A stretch of DNA of 64,000 bases from Streptococcus sp. NPS 308 (GTDB taxonomy: Bacteria > Bacillota > Bacilli > Lactobacillales > Streptococcaceae). Shown piece by piece: positions 18,208 through 29,385 of the stretch. The notes under the pieces are model-generated. The model was not told the DNA's origin. It did no database searches and was given only the letters and a program-made list of their open reading frames with translations. The position numbers and the translations under genes were made by a program. Location: NCBI RefSeq assembly GCF_002355895.1, contig NZ_AP017652.1:653001-717000 (forward strand). Reading direction: 5' to 3'. Positions within the stretch are counted from its first letter, which is position 1, and each line of letters opens with the position of its first letter.

Positions 18208-20826
18208 ATGAAACAACTATCTAGTGCTCAAGTTCGCCAAATGTGGCTAGATTTCTGGGCAAGCAAAGGCCACTCTGTAGAACCATCAGTCAGCTTGGTT
18301 CCAGTAAACGACCCAACTCTTTTATGGATCAACTCAGGGGTTGCTACCCTTAAGAAATACTTTGACGGAACCATCATTCCTGAAAATCCACGTATTACCA
18401 ATGCGCAAAAAGCTATCCGTACTAACGATATTGAAAACGTAGGGAAGACTGCGCGCCACCATACTATGTTTGAAATGTTGGGGAACTTCTCTATCGGGGA
18501 TTACTTCCGTGACGAAGCCATCACTTGGGCTTATGAGCTCTTGACAAGTCCTGAATGGTTTGATTTCCCAGCTGAAAAACTCTACATGACCTACTATCCT
18601 GAAGATAAGGATTCTTACAACCGTTGGATTGAAGTAGGAGTAGACCCAAGTCACTTGATTCCAATTGAGGACAACTTCTGGGAAATTGGTGCGGGACCTT
18701 CTGGACCAGATACTGAAATCTTCTTTGACCGTGGAGAAGCCTTTGACCCAGAAAATATTGGCATTCGTCTTCTTGCAGAAGATATCGAAAACGATCGTTA
18801 TATCGAAATCTGGAACATCGTCTTGTCACAATTTAACGCTGACCCTGCTGTTCCTCGTAGCGAGTACAAGGAATTGCCACACAAGAACATTGATACGGGC
18901 GCTGGTTTGGAGCGTTTGGTAGCTGTTATCCAAGGTGCTAAGACCAACTTTGAAACAGACCTCTTCATGCCAATCATCCGTGAAGTGGAGAAATTGTCAG
19001 GTAAGGTTTATGACCAAGATGGCGACAATATGAGTTTCAAGGTTATTGCAGACCACATCCGTTCGCTTTCATTTGCCATTGGGGATGGTGCCCTTCCAGG
19101 AAATGAAAGTCGTGGTTATGTCCTTCGTCGTCTTCTCCGTCGTGCTTCTATGCACGGTCAAAAATTGGGAATCAACGAGCCTTTCCTTTACAAACTCGTT
19201 CCAACTGTTGGAAAAATCATGGAAAGCTACTACCCAGAAGTGCTTGAAAAACGGGATTTTATTGAAAAAATTGTGAAGAGCGAAGAAGAGTCATTTGCCC
19301 GTACCCTTCACTCAGGTCAACACTTTGCCCAAGGCATCGTAGCAGACTTGAAAGAAAAAGGCCAAACAGTTATCGCTGGTTCAGATGTCTTTAAACTCTA
19401 CGACACATACGGATTCCCAGTAGAGTTGACAGAAGAAATCGCTGAAGAAGCTGGGATGACTGTCGACCGTGAAGGTTTTGAAGCAGCCATGAAAGAACAG
19501 CAAGAGCGTGCGCGTGCGTCAGCTGTCAAAGGTGGCTCTATGGGCATGCAAAATGAAACCCTCCAAAACATTACAGTGGAAAGTGTCTTCAACTACAATG
19601 CTAGTCAATTGCCTTCTAAGTTGGTTGCTATCGTAGCTGAAAATGCTGAAGTAGAAGCTGTTTCTGAAGGAACTGCCTCTCTTATCTTTGCGGAAACACC
19701 ATTCTACGCTGAAATGGGTGGACAAGTAGCTGACCACGGTCAAATCTTGGATGCTGTAGGAAACCTTGTGGCTACTGTGACAGATGTTCAAAAAGCACCA
19801 AATGGACAACCACTCCATACCGTTGAAGTTCTTGCACCGCTTGCTTTGAACCAAGACTACACTTTGGCAATTGATACCAATCGTCGTCATCGTGTTATGA
19901 AGAACCACACAGCGACTCACTTGCTCCATGCGGCTCTTCACAATATCCTTGGTCACCATGCGACTCAAGCAGGATCTCTTAATGAAGTAGAATTCCTTCG
20001 CTTTGACTTCACGCACTTCCAAGCCGTAACTCCTGAAGAGTTGCGTGCTATTGAGCAACAAGTCAATGAGAAAATTTGGGAAGCAATTGCTGTAGAAACT
20101 GTTGAAACAGATATTGACACTGCCAAGGAAATGGGAGCGATGGCCCTCTTTGGTGAGAAATACGGTAAGGAAGTTCGTGTTGTGACCATTGGTGACTATT
20201 CAGTCGAGCTTTGTGGTGGTACCCACGTTGGCAATACTTCAGAGATTGGCCTCTTCAAGATTGTCAAAGAAGAAGGGATCGGATCAGGAACTCGCCGTAT
20301 CTTGGCAGTGACTGGTAAGGAAGCCTTTGAAGCTTATCGTGAACAAGAAGATGCTCTGAAAGCAGTCGCATCAACCTTGAAAGCACCTCAACTCAAGGAA
20401 GTGCCTCACAAGGTCGAAGGGCTTCAAGAGCAACTCCGTCAATTGCAAAAAGAAAATTCAGAATTGAAGGAAAAAGCCGCAGCCGCAGCCGCAGGTGATG
20501 TCTTCAAGGAAGTGAAGGAAGTCAACGGCCACCGTTACATTGCTAGTCAAGTTTCTGTATCAGATGCAGGTGCCCTTCGTACCTTTGCGGATAACTGGAA
20601 ACAAAAAGACTACTCTGACGTGCTTGTCCTAGTTGCAGCTATCGGTGACAAGGTCAACCTTCTTGTAGCTAGCAAGACAAAAGACATCCACGCAGGTAAC
20701 TTGGTTAAAGAATTGGCTCCAATCGTCGATGGACGTGGTGGTGGAAAACCAGACATGGCCATGGCAGGAGGAAGCAACCAAGCTAAGATTCAGGAATTGT
20801 TGGATGCAGTTGCAGATAAATTGTAA
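18208..20826 (+). CDS. alaS: Alanyl-tRNA synthetase
   Basis: A full-length 872-residue class II synthetase. The N-terminal catalytic core begins [21 protein letters not shown]; the editing domain has the zinc-type motifs [12 protein letters not shown] (HxxxH) and CGGTH; a coiled region rich in Glu, Lys and Ala precedes the C-terminal C-Ala domain with [15 protein letters not shown]. It charges tRNA-Ala and clears mischarged Ser/Gly. Ribosome site AAGGAG 8 bases before ATG. Controlled by the alanine T-box upstream of the preceding gene. Confidence 0.97.
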   Translation: MKQLSSAQVRQMWLDFWASKGHSVEPSVSLVPVNDPTLLWINSGVATLKKYFDGTIIPENPRITNAQKAIRTNDIENVGKTARHHTMFEMLGNFSIGDYFRDEAITWAYELLTSPEWFDFPAEKLYMTYYPEDKDSYNRWIEVGVDPSHLIPIEDNFWEIGAGPSGPDTEIFFDRGEAFDPENIGIRLLAEDIENDRYIEIWNIVLSQFNADPAVPRSEYKELPHKNIDTGAGLERLVAVIQGAKTNFETDLFMPIIREVEKLSGKVYDQDGDNMSFKVIADHIRSLSFAIGDGALPGNESRGYVLRRLLRRASMHGQKLGINEPFLYKLVPTVGKIMESYYPEVLEKRDFIEKIVKSEEESFARTLHSGQHFAQGIVADLKEKGQTVIAGSDVFKLYDTYGFPVELTEEIAEEAGMTVDREGFEAAMKEQQERARASAVKGGSMGMQNETLQNITVESVFNYNASQLPSKLVAIVAENAEVEAVSEGTASLIFAETPFYAEMGGQVADHGQILDAVGNLVATVTDVQKAPNGQPLHTVEVLAPLALNQDYTLAIDTNRRHRVMKNHTATHLLHAALHNILGHHATQAGSLNEVEFLRFDFTHFQAVTPEELRAIEQQVNEKIWEAIAVETVETDIDTAKEMGAMALFGEKYGKEVRVVTIGDYSVELCGGTHVGNTSEIGLFKIVKEEGIGSGTRRILAVTGKEAFEAYREQEDALKAVASTLKAPQLKEVPHKVEGLQEQLRQLQKENSELKEKAAAAAAGDVFKEVKEVNGHRYIASQVSVSDAGALRTFADNWKQKDYSDVLVLVAAIGDKVNLLVASKTKDIHAGNLVKELAPIVDGRGGGKPDMAMAGGSNQAKIQELLDAVADKL

Positions 20827-20839
20827 GAAAACATTTAGG

Positions 20840-20865
20840 ATCTATCCATTTGGATAGGTCTTTTT
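20840..20865 (+). terminator. Intrinsic terminator of alaS
   Basis: ATCTATCC (20840-20847) pairs with GGATAGGT (20852-20859) including one wobble, loop ATTT, then five T at 20861-20865. Confidence 0.85.
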
Positions 20866-20873
20866 GTGAATAC

Positions 20874-20903
20874 AAAAAAGCCAAATCCGGTTGGACTTGG
20901 CTT
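20874..20903 (-). terminator. Intrinsic terminator of the amylase gene
   Basis: On the minus strand AAGCCAAGTCC and GGATTTGGCTT form a hairpin with loop AACC (one wobble), followed by a T-run; it lies just past the amylase stop. Confidence 0.85.
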
Positions 20904-20916
20904 GTAACTGATAGGT

Positions 20917-22365
20917 TTATTTTGTTGCCCAGACACTGACTGAACCCGCCGCTACTGGGAATTCTCCATAACCTTCAGCATTGATCGTAACTTGTGCTGG
21001 ATGATTTTCAAGAAGATCAACAAAGGTTTGGCCAGCCCATTCTTGACCAACAAACATAGACTTGCTATTTTCTTGGTCGTTTGAGATAAGGACCGCGAGC
21101 GGTGTTTGGTTTTCAGCACCTGCACGAACCCACCCGATGCAGTTGGCATCGTCAAAGTAGTCTGTTTGCTCTCCATAGGCCAAGTCTTTTCGGATGGCTA
21201 GGAGACGGTCAAGAACTTCTCTGAAATCTTCTTGGGCATACTGCCCAGAAATTCCATAGTAGTCTCCATAAAAGACACATGGAAGGCCTTGCTCACGAAG
21301 AAGAATGAGCGCATAGGCTGCTGGCTTGAACCATTCTTGGACGGTTGATTCAAGTGCCTGTCCTCGTTGAGTATCATGGTTGTCAACGAAAGTGACAGCC
21401 TTGTCAGCCTTGACTTCAACCAAGCTATCAGTAAAGATAGTACGAAGGTCGTAGCTTGCTCCAGCCTGACTGGCTTCAAAGAAATTTTGGTGGAGATGCA
21501 CATCGACAAGGTCAAAGCGCTCCTCAATTCTTTCAAGATAGTCCAGATTGGCTTCTTTGTCTGGATTCCAAAATTCACCAAAAACATAGAAATCTTCACC
21601 GTATTTTTCCTTCATATCACGGATAAAATTACCCATAAAGAAGGAGTCAATGTGTTTAACAGCATCCAAGCGGAAACCAGCAACTCCAGTCGTTTCCATG
21701 AACCAGTCAGCCCAGTCATAGATGTTTTGGATGACTTCAGGGTGCTTAAAGTCCAGGTCAGCGTACATGAGATAGTCGTAGTTGCCGTTTTCGTTATCGA
21801 CCAATTCCTCGTTTGCCCAACCTTTATTGTCTCCTTGGATCAGGTAAATGCCAGACTTACGGCGCTTGGCATCATAGTCTGTACCTGTGAAATGGTACCA
21901 GTGCCATTCAAAGTCATTATAGGTTTTCTGACGTCCATCAAAAGTAAAGTGGGTCCATCCGTTGATAGTAAAGGGCTCACTTAGTTGAACTGTACGGTCT
22001 TCTGGATCGACTTCGATAACCTGAAAGGCTTCTAGTTTATCTGCTGCTGCCTTGTGATTAAGAACGATGTCAGCCATTGGTTGGATTCCGTGCTCCTTGA
22101 GAGTCTGAATCGTTTGGAGATAATCTTCCTTAAATCCATATTTAGTACGAACAGTCCCTTTTTGATGAAATTCGCCTAGGTCAAAAAGATCATAAACACC
22201 ATAGCCTACATCTTTTTCGTTGGTTGCCTTGAAGGCAGGTGGCATCCAGACATGGCTGATACCAAGGTTTGCTAGGTGCTCTGCGTCATTTGTTAGTCGA
22301 GCCCAGTGCTGGCCGTCATGAGGCAGATACCATTCAAAGTATTGCATAAGTGTTTGATTTTGCAT
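20917..22365 (-). CDS. amyS: Cytoplasmic alpha-amylase (GH13)
   Basis: A 482-residue GH13 alpha-amylase without signal peptide, so intracellular and acting on maltodextrins or glycogen. Begins with NQTLMQYFEWYLPHDGQHW, typical of the subfamily 5 liquefying/cytoplasmic type. The three acidic catalytic residues sit in GFRLDAVKH (nucleophile Asp), VFGEFWNP (acid Glu) and FVDNHDTQRGQ (Asp). Only minus-strand gene between alaS and the aro region. Its promoter carries a LacI-family operator over the -35, pointing to carbohydrate repression by MalR or CcpA. Confidence 0.95.
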   Translation of the reverse strand: MQNQTLMQYFEWYLPHDGQHWARLTNDAEHLANLGISHVWMPPAFKATNEKDVGYGVYDLFDLGEFHQKGTVRTKYGFKEDYLQTIQTLKEHGIQPMADIVLNHKAAADKLEAFQVIEVDPEDRTVQLSEPFTINGWTHFTFDGRQKTYNDFEWHWYHFTGTDYDAKRRKSGIYLIQGDNKGWANEELVDNENGNYDYLMYADLDFKHPEVIQNIYDWADWFMETTGVAGFRLDAVKHIDSFFMGNFIRDMKEKYGEDFYVFGEFWNPDKEANLDYLERIEERFDLVDVHLHQNFFEASQAGASYDLRTIFTDSLVEVKADKAVTFVDNHDTQRGQALESTVQEWFKPAAYALILLREQGLPCVFYGDYYGISGQYAQEDFREVLDRLLAIRKDLAYGEQTDYFDDANCIGWVRAGAENQTPLAVLISNDQENSKSMFVGQEWAGQTFVDLLENHPAQVTINAEGYGEFPVAAGSVSVWATK

Positions 22366-22398
22366 TGTTTTTCCTCTTGCTTATCAATGTTGTGTTTT

Positions 22399-22427
22399 AT
22401 TCTACCATAAAGTTTAGAACTAGGCAA
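22399..22427 (-). promoter_or_regulatory. Promoter of the amylase gene (minus strand)
   Basis: On the minus strand TTGCCT (22422-22427), 17-base spacer, TAGAAT (22399-22404) preceded by TGG, an extended -10. Confidence 0.65.
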
Positions 22428-22435
22428 ACGTTTGC
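22424..22435. promoter_or_regulatory. LacI-family operator over the amylase -35 (MalR- or CcpA-like)
   Basis: Perfect 12-bp palindrome GCAAACGTTTGC with a central CpG, the hallmark of LacI/GalR-family operators. It overlaps the -35 of the amylase promoter by four bases, a repressor position. The sequence resembles both cre sites and the MalR-type operators of streptococcal maltose genes; the choice between them cannot be made by eye. Confidence 0.7.
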
Positions 22436-22581
22436 GCAAGATTCTATACTCATTTCTAGAAATGTCTATTTTTTGAAATTCCCCATTATTTTTTCATTGG
22501 TCAGGAAAGAAGGATTAAAAAAAATGAATTGACTAAACTTTTTTTAACAAAAATGACACTTAGTAAACTAAAGTAAAAATG

Positions 22582-22595
22582 GACAAACGCTTTCT
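22582..22595. promoter_or_regulatory. Possible cre-like site
   Basis: Minus strand reads AGAAAGCGTTTGTC, containing the AAAGCGTTT core of CcpA cre sites. It lies just upstream of the -35 of the rRNA methyltransferase promoter and about 150 bases upstream of the amylase promoter. One half is imperfect. Confidence 0.35.
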
Positions 22596-22598
22596 ATT

Positions 22599-22627
22599 TT
22601 GAGAATTGTCACAAAATTTGCTATAAT
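22599..22627 (+). promoter_or_regulatory. Promoter directly abutting the rRNA methyltransferase start
   Basis: TTGAGA (22599-22604), 17-base spacer, TATAAT (22622-22627) preceded by TGC (extended -10). The predicted transcription start at about 22634-22635 coincides with the ATG at 22635, so the mRNA would be leaderless. Confidence 0.75.
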
Positions 22628-22634
22628 AGTAGCT

Positions 22635-23798
22635 ATGAATAGAATTAGGGTCAGCAGACGTGTTGAAAAAAAGCTAGCTAAGGGTCTAGTTCTTTTGGAA
22701 GCGAGTGATTTAACAGATATTGAACTGACGGATCAGGAAGTCGAAGTTCTTAGTCAAGACGGGAAGTTTTTAGGGAGTGCCTATCTTTCTCAGCAGAACA
22801 AGGGCATTGGCTGGTTTGTCAGCAAGGAAAAGGTTGGTTTCAACCAATCCTTCTTTGAAATTCTGTTTCGTAAGGCCAAGGAAGCTAGAAAGCCTTATTA
22901 TCAAGATGACTTGACTACTGCCTTTCGCCTTTTTAACCAAGAGGGAGATGGTTTTGGTGGTCTGACTGTTGATCTCTATGGAGATTATGCTGTCTTTTCT
23001 TGGTACAACTCCTTTGTTTACCAGATTCGTGAGCTGATCGTAAAGGCTTTTAAGGAAGTTTTTCCTGAGGTATTGGGGGCTTATGAAAAGATTCGCTTTA
23101 AAGGTCTAGACTACGAGTCTGCTCATGTCTATGGTGAGAAAGCGCCAGACTACTTTACTGTTCTTGAAAATGGTGTACTCTATCAGGTCTTTATGAATGA
23201 TGGCTTGATGACAGGTATTTTTCTGGATCAGCACGATGTTCGTGGGAGTCTGGTAGACGGTCTAGCCAAGGGCAAATCCTTACTCAATATGTTTTCCTAT
23301 ACAGCTGCCTTTTCAGTTGCTGCAGCTATGGGAGGCGCGAGTGAGACGACTTCTGTTGACTTGGCAAAACGGTCTAGAGAGTTGTCAGAAGCTCATTTTC
23401 AGGCAAATGGACTCAGTACAGACAACCATCGTTTTATCGTCATGGATGTCTTTGAGTATTTCAGGTATGCCAAGCGAAAAGGCTTGACCTATGATGTGAT
23501 TGTCCTGGATCCGCCCAGCTTTGCTCGCAATAAAAAACAAACTTTTTCTGTAGCTAAGGACTATCACAAGCTGATTTCCCAAAGTCTAGAGATTTTAAAT
23601 CCGGGAGGCATTATCATTGCCAGTACCAATGCTGCCAATGTTTCCCATCAGAAATTTACAGAACAAATTGATAAAGGTTTTGCAGGAAGAAAATATCAGA
23701 TCTTAAACCAATATGGTCTTCCAGCAGACTTTGCCTATAATAAAAAAGATGAAAGCAGTAATTACCTCAAGGTGATTAGTATGAAGGTTAGTAGATGA
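22635..23798 (+). CDS. Class I SAM-dependent rRNA methyltransferase (RlmI/YwbD-like)
   Basis: A 387-residue protein: an N-terminal PUA-like RNA-binding part (about 1-70), then a Rossmann methyltransferase with SAM motif [20 protein letters not shown] (about 216-235) and [11 protein letters not shown] (about 290-300). The family methylates 23S rRNA bases (RlmI type), exact target unknown. The frame is open back to 22599, but those codons overlap the promoter, so ATG 22635 is the start. No Shine-Dalgarno is present and the mRNA is probably leaderless. The stop overlaps aroD (ATGA), coupling it to the aromatic pathway genes. Confidence 0.88.
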   Translation: MNRIRVSRRVEKKLAKGLVLLEASDLTDIELTDQEVEVLSQDGKFLGSAYLSQQNKGIGWFVSKEKVGFNQSFFEILFRKAKEARKPYYQDDLTTAFRLFNQEGDGFGGLTVDLYGDYAVFSWYNSFVYQIRELIVKAFKEVFPEVLGAYEKIRFKGLDYESAHVYGEKAPDYFTVLENGVLYQVFMNDGLMTGIFLDQHDVRGSLVDGLAKGKSLLNMFSYTAAFSVAAAMGGASETTSVDLAKRSRELSEAHFQANGLSTDNHRFIVMDVFEYFRYAKRKGLTYDVIVLDPPSFARNKKQTFSVAKDYHKLISQSLEILNPGGIIIASTNAANVSHQKFTEQIDKGFAGRKYQILNQYGLPADFAYNKKDESSNYLKVISMKVSR

Positions 23799-24472
23799 AA
23801 TTAATCGTTTCAGTAATGCCAAGAAGTTTAGAAGAAGCCCAAGAACTGGATGCCACACGGTATGAAGATGCCGATATCATTGAGTGGCGTGCGGACTTTC
23901 TTACAAAGGAAGCCATTTTACAGGTAGCACCTGCAATCTTTGAGAAATTCGCAGGCCGCGAACTGGTCTTTACCCTTCGGACTCGCTCTGAGGGAGGAGA
24001 AATTGAACTGTCTTCTGAGGAGTATGTTCAAATCATCAAGGAAGTCACTCAACTCTATCAACCAGACTATGTGGATTTTGAGTACTTCAGCTACAAGGAT
24101 GTATTTGAGGAAATGTTGGATTTTCCAAATCTTGTTTTGAGTTATCATAATTTCCAGGAGACACCTGAAAACATGATGGAGATCCTGTCTGAGTTGACTA
24201 GTCTTTCTCCAAAAGTGGTCAAGGTATCTGTCATGGCCCATACGGAGCAGGATGTTTTAGACCTGATGAACTACACACGAGGATTTAAAACACTCAATCC
24301 TGAGCAAGAATACGTGACCATTTCCATGGGGAAAATGGGCAAGGTATCACGCATTACTTCAGATGTGACGGGTTCGAGTTGGTCATTTGCTAGCCTGGAT
24401 GAAGCGAGTGCCCCAGGTCAGATTTCTCTATCAAACATGAAAAAAATTAGGGAGATTTTGGATGAAGCTTGA
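23795..24472 (+). CDS. aroD: 3-dehydroquinate dehydratase, type I
   Basis: A 225-residue type I dehydroquinase converting 3-dehydroquinate to 3-dehydroshikimate through a Schiff base. Visible: [11 protein letters not shown] start, IIEWRADFL, the catalytic His in LSYHNFQ and the Schiff-base Lys in [10 protein letters not shown]. First dedicated shikimate gene of the cluster; its ATG overlaps the preceding stop and its end overlaps aroE by 11 bases. Confidence 0.95.
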   Translation: MKLIVSVMPRSLEEAQELDATRYEDADIIEWRADFLTKEAILQVAPAIFEKFAGRELVFTLRTRSEGGEIELSSEEYVQIIKEVTQLYQPDYVDFEYFSYKDVFEEMLDFPNLVLSYHNFQETPENMMEILSELTSLSPKVVKVSVMAHTEQDVLDLMNYTRGFKTLNPEQEYVTISMGKMGKVSRITSDVTGSSWSFASLDEASAPGQISLSNMKKIREILDEA

Positions 24473-25316
24473 TGGCTACACACGTATGGCGGCTGTCGTT
24501 GCAAATCCCATTAAACACTCTATTTCACCCTTAATCCACAATAGGGCCTTTGAGGCGACTGCTACCAATGGTGTCTATGTGGCTTGGGAAATCGAAGCGG
24601 GGGACTTAGAGGAAACAGTCGCTAATATTCGCCGTTACCAGATGTTTGGGATTAATCTTTCTATGCCATACAAGGAGCAAGTGATTCCCTTTTTGGATGA
24701 ATTGAGTGATGAAGCTCGTTTGATTGGGGCGGTTAACACCGTTGTCAATGATAATGGGAATTTAATTGGATATAATACAGATGGCAAGGGATTTTTTAAG
24801 AGCTTGCCTTCTTTTACAATTTCGGATAATAAAATGACCATTCTGGGAGCAGGTGGTGCGGCCAAATCCATTTTGGCACAAGCCATTTTGGATGGCGTCA
24901 GTCAGATTTCAGTCTTTGTTCGTTCAGTTTCCATGGAAAAAACAAGACCTTACCTAGACAAGTTACAGCAGCAAACAGGATTTAAAGTGGACTTGTATGC
25001 TTTAGAAGATCTTTCTGACCTGCAAGCAAAGATTGCCAAGTCGGACCTGCTCGTCAATGCGACTAGTGTGGGGATGGATGGCCAGTCGTCCCCAGTTCCA
25101 GAAAGCATCAATTTGCCAGAAACTCTCTTGGTCGCAGATATCATTTACCAACCCTTTGAAACACCATTTTTGAAATGGGCTAGAAGTCAGGGGAATCCCA
25201 CCATAAATGGCCTTGGAATGTTGCTCTATCAAGCTGCTGAAGCTTTTCAACTGTGGACAGGTAAAGAAATGCCAACAGACGAGATTTGGCAGTCCTTGAC
25301 AGAAAAATACCAATAA
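24462..25316 (+). CDS. aroE: Shikimate dehydrogenase
   Basis: A 284-residue NADP-dependent enzyme reducing 3-dehydroshikimate to shikimate. The shikimate site ([13 protein letters not shown]), catalytic Lys in [10 protein letters not shown], the asparagine/aspartate pair in GAVNTVV and GYNTDGKGF, and the dinucleotide motif GAGGAAKS are all present. GGAGATTTTGG precedes the ATG inside aroD. Confidence 0.95.
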   Translation: MKLDGYTRMAAVVANPIKHSISPLIHNRAFEATATNGVYVAWEIEAGDLEETVANIRRYQMFGINLSMPYKEQVIPFLDELSDEARLIGAVNTVVNDNGNLIGYNTDGKGFFKSLPSFTISDNKMTILGAGGAAKSILAQAILDGVSQISVFVRSVSMEKTRPYLDKLQQQTGFKVDLYALEDLSDLQAKIAKSDLLVNATSVGMDGQSSPVPESINLPETLLVADIIYQPFETPFLKWARSQGNPTINGLGMLLYQAAEAFQLWTGKEMPTDEIWQSLTEKYQ

Positions 25317-25334
25317 TGAAAAGGAGAATCTACT

Positions 25335-26402
25335 ATGAAAATCAGAATCGATATTCCGCATCATCCTTATGATATTCAGATTGAAAAAGGTTGTCTATCG
25401 CAAGCAGGTCAATGGTTGCGAGAACTCTGGCAACCTCAAAAAGTGCTTATCGTAACCGACAACCATGTAGCTTCTCTCTATGCAGAGAAGGTTAAACTCA
25501 GCCTAGAAGATGCTGGTTTTCAGGTAGTTGTTTTTGATTTCTTAGAAGGGGAAGAAAGAAAAAATTTAACCACTGTTCAGAAAGTCTATGAATTTCTGGT
25601 TAAGCAAGGTTTGACTCGTAGCGATGGGATTGTGGCCCTCGGTGGTGGTGTCGTTGGGGACTTGGCTGGCTTTGTGGCCTCTACCTATATGCGGGGGATT
25701 CACTTTGTTCAGATTCCGACTAGTTTGACAGCTCAGGTGGATTCTTCTATCGGTGGAAAGACAGGTGTCAATACTCCTTTTGCTAAAAATATGGTGGGAA
25801 CTTTTGCTCAACCAGATGGGGTTCTGATTGACCCGCTGGTCCTTGAAACACTCGGGAAAAGAGAGCTGATTGAGGGGATGGGTGAGGTTATCAAGTATGG
25901 CTTGATTGAGGATTCAGAACTATGGGCTCTCTTAACGGAGCTGGATGGTTCTGTTGAGAGCATTCTGGAACATGCAGAGACTTTGATTGAACATTCTTGT
26001 CAGGTAAAGCGCAAGATGGTGGTTGAGGATGAGTTGGATAACGGTGTTCGCCTTTACCTCAATTTTGGCCACACCATTGGCCATGCCATTGAAGCAACGG
26101 CCGGTTATGGCAAAGTCATGCATGGTGAGGCCGTGGCCATGGGGATGGTGCAGATTTCCAAGGTTGCTGAGGAAAAAGGTCTTATGCCAGAAGGAATAAC
26201 CCTGTCCATCAAAGAGATGTGCCAGAAATTTGGTTTGCCTGTTGACTATGAAAACTGGGATGTTGATAAACTTTATCAAGCTTTGACTCATGATAAGAAA
26301 GCGCGTGGGAACACCTTGAAATTGGTCTTGGTGCCAGAGCTTGGTTCGGCGAGCATTCACCCTGTTTCCTTAGAAGAGATGAAAGACTACTTGGTAAAAT
26401 AA
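25335..26402 (+). CDS. aroB: 3-dehydroquinate synthase
   Basis: A 355-residue NAD- and metal-dependent enzyme forming 3-dehydroquinate from DAHP. Signature [19 protein letters not shown] (about 97-115), [20 protein letters not shown], and metal ligands in the [12 protein letters not shown] and HGEAVAMGM region are intact. AAGGAG 10 bases before ATG. No DAHP synthase gene is in this cluster. Confidence 0.95.
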   Translation: MKIRIDIPHHPYDIQIEKGCLSQAGQWLRELWQPQKVLIVTDNHVASLYAEKVKLSLEDAGFQVVVFDFLEGEERKNLTTVQKVYEFLVKQGLTRSDGIVALGGGVVGDLAGFVASTYMRGIHFVQIPTSLTAQVDSSIGGKTGVNTPFAKNMVGTFAQPDGVLIDPLVLETLGKRELIEGMGEVIKYGLIEDSELWALLTELDGSVESILEHAETLIEHSCQVKRKMVVEDELDNGVRLYLNFGHTIGHAIEATAGYGKVMHGEAVAMGMVQISKVAEEKGLMPEGITLSIKEMCQKFGLPVDYENWDVDKLYQALTHDKKARGNTLKLVLVPELGSASIHPVSLEEMKDYLVK

Positions 26403-26411
26403 GGAGAACCT

Positions 26412-27578
26412 ATGAGATATTTAACTGCGGGAGAATCACACGGACCCCGTCTGACAGCTATCATTGAAGGAATTCCTGCTGGACTTCCTTTGACAGCAGA
26501 GGACATCAATGAGGATTTGAAACGTCGTCAGGGCGGATACGGACGTGGTGGTCGTATGAAGATTGAGAGTGATCAGGTTGTCTTTACTTCGGGTGTTCGC
26601 CATGGGAAGACGACTGGGGCTCCTATTACTATGGATGTCGTCAATAAAGACCACCAAAAATGGCTGGACATCATGTCTGCTGAGGACATTGAAGACCGCC
26701 TTAAAAGCAAACGGAAAATCACTCATCCTCGACCAGGTCATGCCGATTTGGTTGGGGGTATCAAGTACCGTTTTGATGATTTGCGTAATTCCTTGGAGCG
26801 CTCATCCGCCCGTGAAACCACCATGCGGGTGGCAGTTGGAGCAGTAGCCAAACGTCTTTTAGCTGAGCTAGATATGGAGATTGCCAATCACGTTGTGGTC
26901 TTTGGTGGTAAGGAAATCGATGTTCCTGAAAATCTAACAGTTGCTGAGATTAAGCAAAGAGCTGCCCAGTCTGAAGTTTCTATTGTCAACCAAGAACGAG
27001 AACAAGAAATCAAGGACTATATTGACCAAATCAAACGTGACGGTGATACCATCGGTGGGGTTGTGGAGACAGTCGTCGGAGGTGTTCCAGTTGGCCTTGG
27101 TTCCTATGTCCAATGGGACAGAAAATTAGATGCGCGATTGGCCCAAGCAGTTGTCTCTATCAATGCCTTTAAAGGAGTGGAATTTGGTCTCGGCTTTGAA
27201 GCTGGTTACCGAAAAGGCAGCCAAGTCATGGATGAAATTCTCTGGTCTAAAGAAGACGGATATACTCGTCGTACCAATAATCTAGGTGGGTTTGAAGGTG
27301 GTATGACCAATGGGCAACCCATCGTTGTTCGAGGTGTTATGAAACCCATTCCCACTCTTTATAAACCACTTATGAGTGTGGATATCGAAACTCACGCACC
27401 TTACAAGGCAACCGTGGAGAGAAGTGATCCGACGGCTCTTCCAGCAGCAGGTGTTGTCATGGAGGCTGTTGTGGCAACAGTTCTGGCGCAGGAAATTCTT
27501 GAAAAATTTTCATCGGACAACCTAGAGGAATTAAAAGAAGCGGTAGCCAAACACCGTGAGTATACAAAGAACTATTAA
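26412..27578 (+). CDS. aroC: Chorismate synthase
   Basis: A 388-residue FMN-dependent enzyme making chorismate from EPSP. Family signatures: [18 protein letters not shown] at the N-terminus, [23 protein letters not shown] and [17 protein letters not shown]. Length fits the Gram-positive form. Nine bases with AAGGAG separate it from aroB. Confidence 0.96.
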   Translation: MRYLTAGESHGPRLTAIIEGIPAGLPLTAEDINEDLKRRQGGYGRGGRMKIESDQVVFTSGVRHGKTTGAPITMDVVNKDHQKWLDIMSAEDIEDRLKSKRKITHPRPGHADLVGGIKYRFDDLRNSLERSSARETTMRVAVGAVAKRLLAELDMEIANHVVVFGGKEIDVPENLTVAEIKQRAAQSEVSIVNQEREQEIKDYIDQIKRDGDTIGGVVETVVGGVPVGLGSYVQWDRKLDARLAQAVVSINAFKGVEFGLGFEAGYRKGSQVMDEILWSKEDGYTRRTNNLGGFEGGMTNGQPIVVRGVMKPIPTLYKPLMSVDIETHAPYKATVERSDPTALPAAGVVMEAVVATVLAQEILEKFSSDNLEELKEAVAKHREYTKNY

Positions 27579-27587
27579 GGAGTCTCT

Positions 27588-28691
27588 ATGGCAAAAACCA
27601 TCTATATCGCAGGTCTCGGTTTGATTGGTGCCTCGATGGCGCTTGGTATCAAGCGCGATCATCCCGATTACAAAATTCTAGGTTACAATCGCAGTCAGGC
27701 TTCGAGAGACATTGCCTTGGAGCGGGGGATAATTGACCGCGGAACGGATGATTTTGCCAGTTTTGCTCCTCTGGCAGATGTCATCATTCTGACCTTGCCG
27801 ATCAAGCAGACCATTGCTTTTATTCAGGAGTTGGCAGGTTTGAACTTGAAAGAAGGCGTCATTATTTCAGATGCTGGCTCGACCAAGGCTGCCATTGTGG
27901 AAGTGGCGGAGGAATATTTGGCTGGCAAGCCTGTTCGCTTTGTCGGGGCCCATCCCATGGCTGGTAGCCACAAGACAGGGGCTGCCTCTGCGGATGTTAA
28001 TCTCTTTGAAAATGCCTACTATATCTTTACTCCATCTAGTTTGACTAGTTCAGACACGCTTGAGGAAATGAAGGACCTACTTTCTGGTCTCCATGCTCGT
28101 TTCATTGAAATTGATGCCAAGGAGCACGATCGTGTAACTTCACAGATTAGCCATTTTCCCCATATCTTGGCATCAGGTCTCATGGAGCAAACAGCTGTTT
28201 ATGCTCAAGAACATGAGATGACAAGGCGCTTTGCGGCGGGTGGTTTTCGAGATATGACCCGGATTGCAGAGAGTGAACCAGGTATGTGGACTTCCATTCT
28301 CTTGTCCAATCGCGAGACCATCCTAGAGCGGATTGAGGATTTCAAGAACCGCTTAGATGAGATTGGTCAGGCTATTAGCAAGGGGGAAGAAGAGCAGATT
28401 TGGAACTTTTTCAACCAAGCGCGTGAGCAACGTCAGGTCATGGAAATCCATAAACGTGGAGGCGTGGACAGTTCTTATGACCTCTATGTCGATGTTCCCG
28501 ATGAAGAAGATGTTATCTTGCGGATTTTGGAATTGCTACGTGGGACTTCTTTGGTTAATATCCACATCAATGAGGAAAACCGTGAGGATGTTCACGGGAT
28601 TCTCCAAATTTCCTTTAAAAATGCTCAGGATCTGGAACGAGCTGAGCGCTTAATTTCAGAAAATACGGACTACACAGTCGTCATCAAATAA
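27588..28691 (+). CDS. tyrA: Prephenate dehydrogenase
   Basis: A 367-residue NAD-dependent prephenate dehydrogenase of tyrosine synthesis. Rossmann motif [13 protein letters not shown] at the N-terminus, catalytic histidine region [12 protein letters not shown] (about 122-133), helical dimer domain, and a C-terminal ACT-like domain (about 295-367) that should bind aromatic amino acid for feedback control. AAGGAG precedes the ATG. Confidence 0.94.
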   Translation: MAKTIYIAGLGLIGASMALGIKRDHPDYKILGYNRSQASRDIALERGIIDRGTDDFASFAPLADVIILTLPIKQTIAFIQELAGLNLKEGVIISDAGSTKAAIVEVAEEYLAGKPVRFVGAHPMAGSHKTGAASADVNLFENAYYIFTPSSLTSSDTLEEMKDLLSGLHARFIEIDAKEHDRVTSQISHFPHILASGLMEQTAVYAQEHEMTRRFAAGGFRDMTRIAESEPGMWTSILLSNRETILERIEDFKNRLDEIGQAISKGEEEQIWNFFNQAREQRQVMEIHKRGGVDSSYDLYVDVPDEEDVILRILELLRGTSLVNIHINEENREDVHGILQISFKNAQDLERAERLISENTDYTVVIK

Positions 28692-28701
28692 GGAGAAAAT
28701 C

Positions 28702-29040
28702 ATGTCAAATATTTACGATAGTGCAAATGAACTTAGTCGTGGATTACGCGAATTACCAGAATACAAGGCTGTCAAAGCAGCTAAAGATGCCATCCAAGCT
28801 GATGAACAAGCAGGCAAGATTTTTGCAGATTACCTTGCCTTCCAGCAAGAAATCCAAGTCATGGCGCAAACTGGACAAATGCCAGATGCTTCTTTCCAAG
28901 AAAAGATGCAGTCTTTTAGCAAGCAAATCCAAGAGAACGCTCTTTTGTCAGATTTCTTTGCCAAACAGCAACAACTTTCGATTTACCTTTCTGATATTGA
29001 AAAAATTGTCTTTGAACCAATTTCAGAATTGCTAAAATAA
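28702..29040 (+). CDS. YlbF/YmcA-family protein
   Basis: A 112-residue helical protein of the YlbF/YmcA (DUF964) family: [26 protein letters not shown] start and a Gln/Lys-rich amphipathic helix. In Bacillus the family tunes RNase Y activity and competence or biofilm regulators; the streptococcal role is less clear. AAGGAG precedes ATG. In the pneumococcal order it lies directly before aroA; here 2.2 kb of other sequence intervenes. Confidence 0.85.
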   Translation: MSNIYDSANELSRGLRELPEYKAVKAAKDAIQADEQAGKIFADYLAFQQEIQVMAQTGQMPDASFQEKMQSFSKQIQENALLSDFFAKQQQLSIYLSDIEKIVFEPISELLK

Positions 29041-29385
29041 GAAAATTATTTTGCTCATTATTTATAGGTATTTCTTTTAAGAGAATTTTTATTATTGGTA
29101 ACTACTGTATCAGCTAGAGTTATTAGCATGGTCTGTTTAATAATGATTGTGGGTATGGATGTCTTTACTAATCAACAAAATACAAAACCAATTAAATAGG
29201 CTATTGAAAATCATAACTATAATACAAAACGAATTTGAAAGCTTCTAACTGTTATTTTCAACTTCAATTGATAAGTTAGGAATTTTTGATGAGATAATAA
29301 ATACAAAAAAATTACGAAAAAGAATGAAATTTTTATTATCGATAAATCTTAGTTAAATGATGAACAATAGAAAATAGGAAATAAT
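29041..29385. other. AT-rich intergenic region with possible gene remnant
   Basis: 345 bases of strongly AT-rich DNA without a convincing gene. One open stretch near 29084-29199 reads as a short hydrophobic peptide ending NQQNTKPIK and lacks an upstream start, possibly the tail of a lost membrane-protein gene. I see no good promoter or terminator pair. Confidence 0.4.

Noticed and set aside
19519..20061. 180-residue minus-strand frame within alaS
   Set aside because: Shadow frame in the editing domain of alaS.
21367..21984. 205-residue plus-strand frame opposite the amylase gene
   Set aside because: Shadow of the amylase coding strand without promoter or family features.
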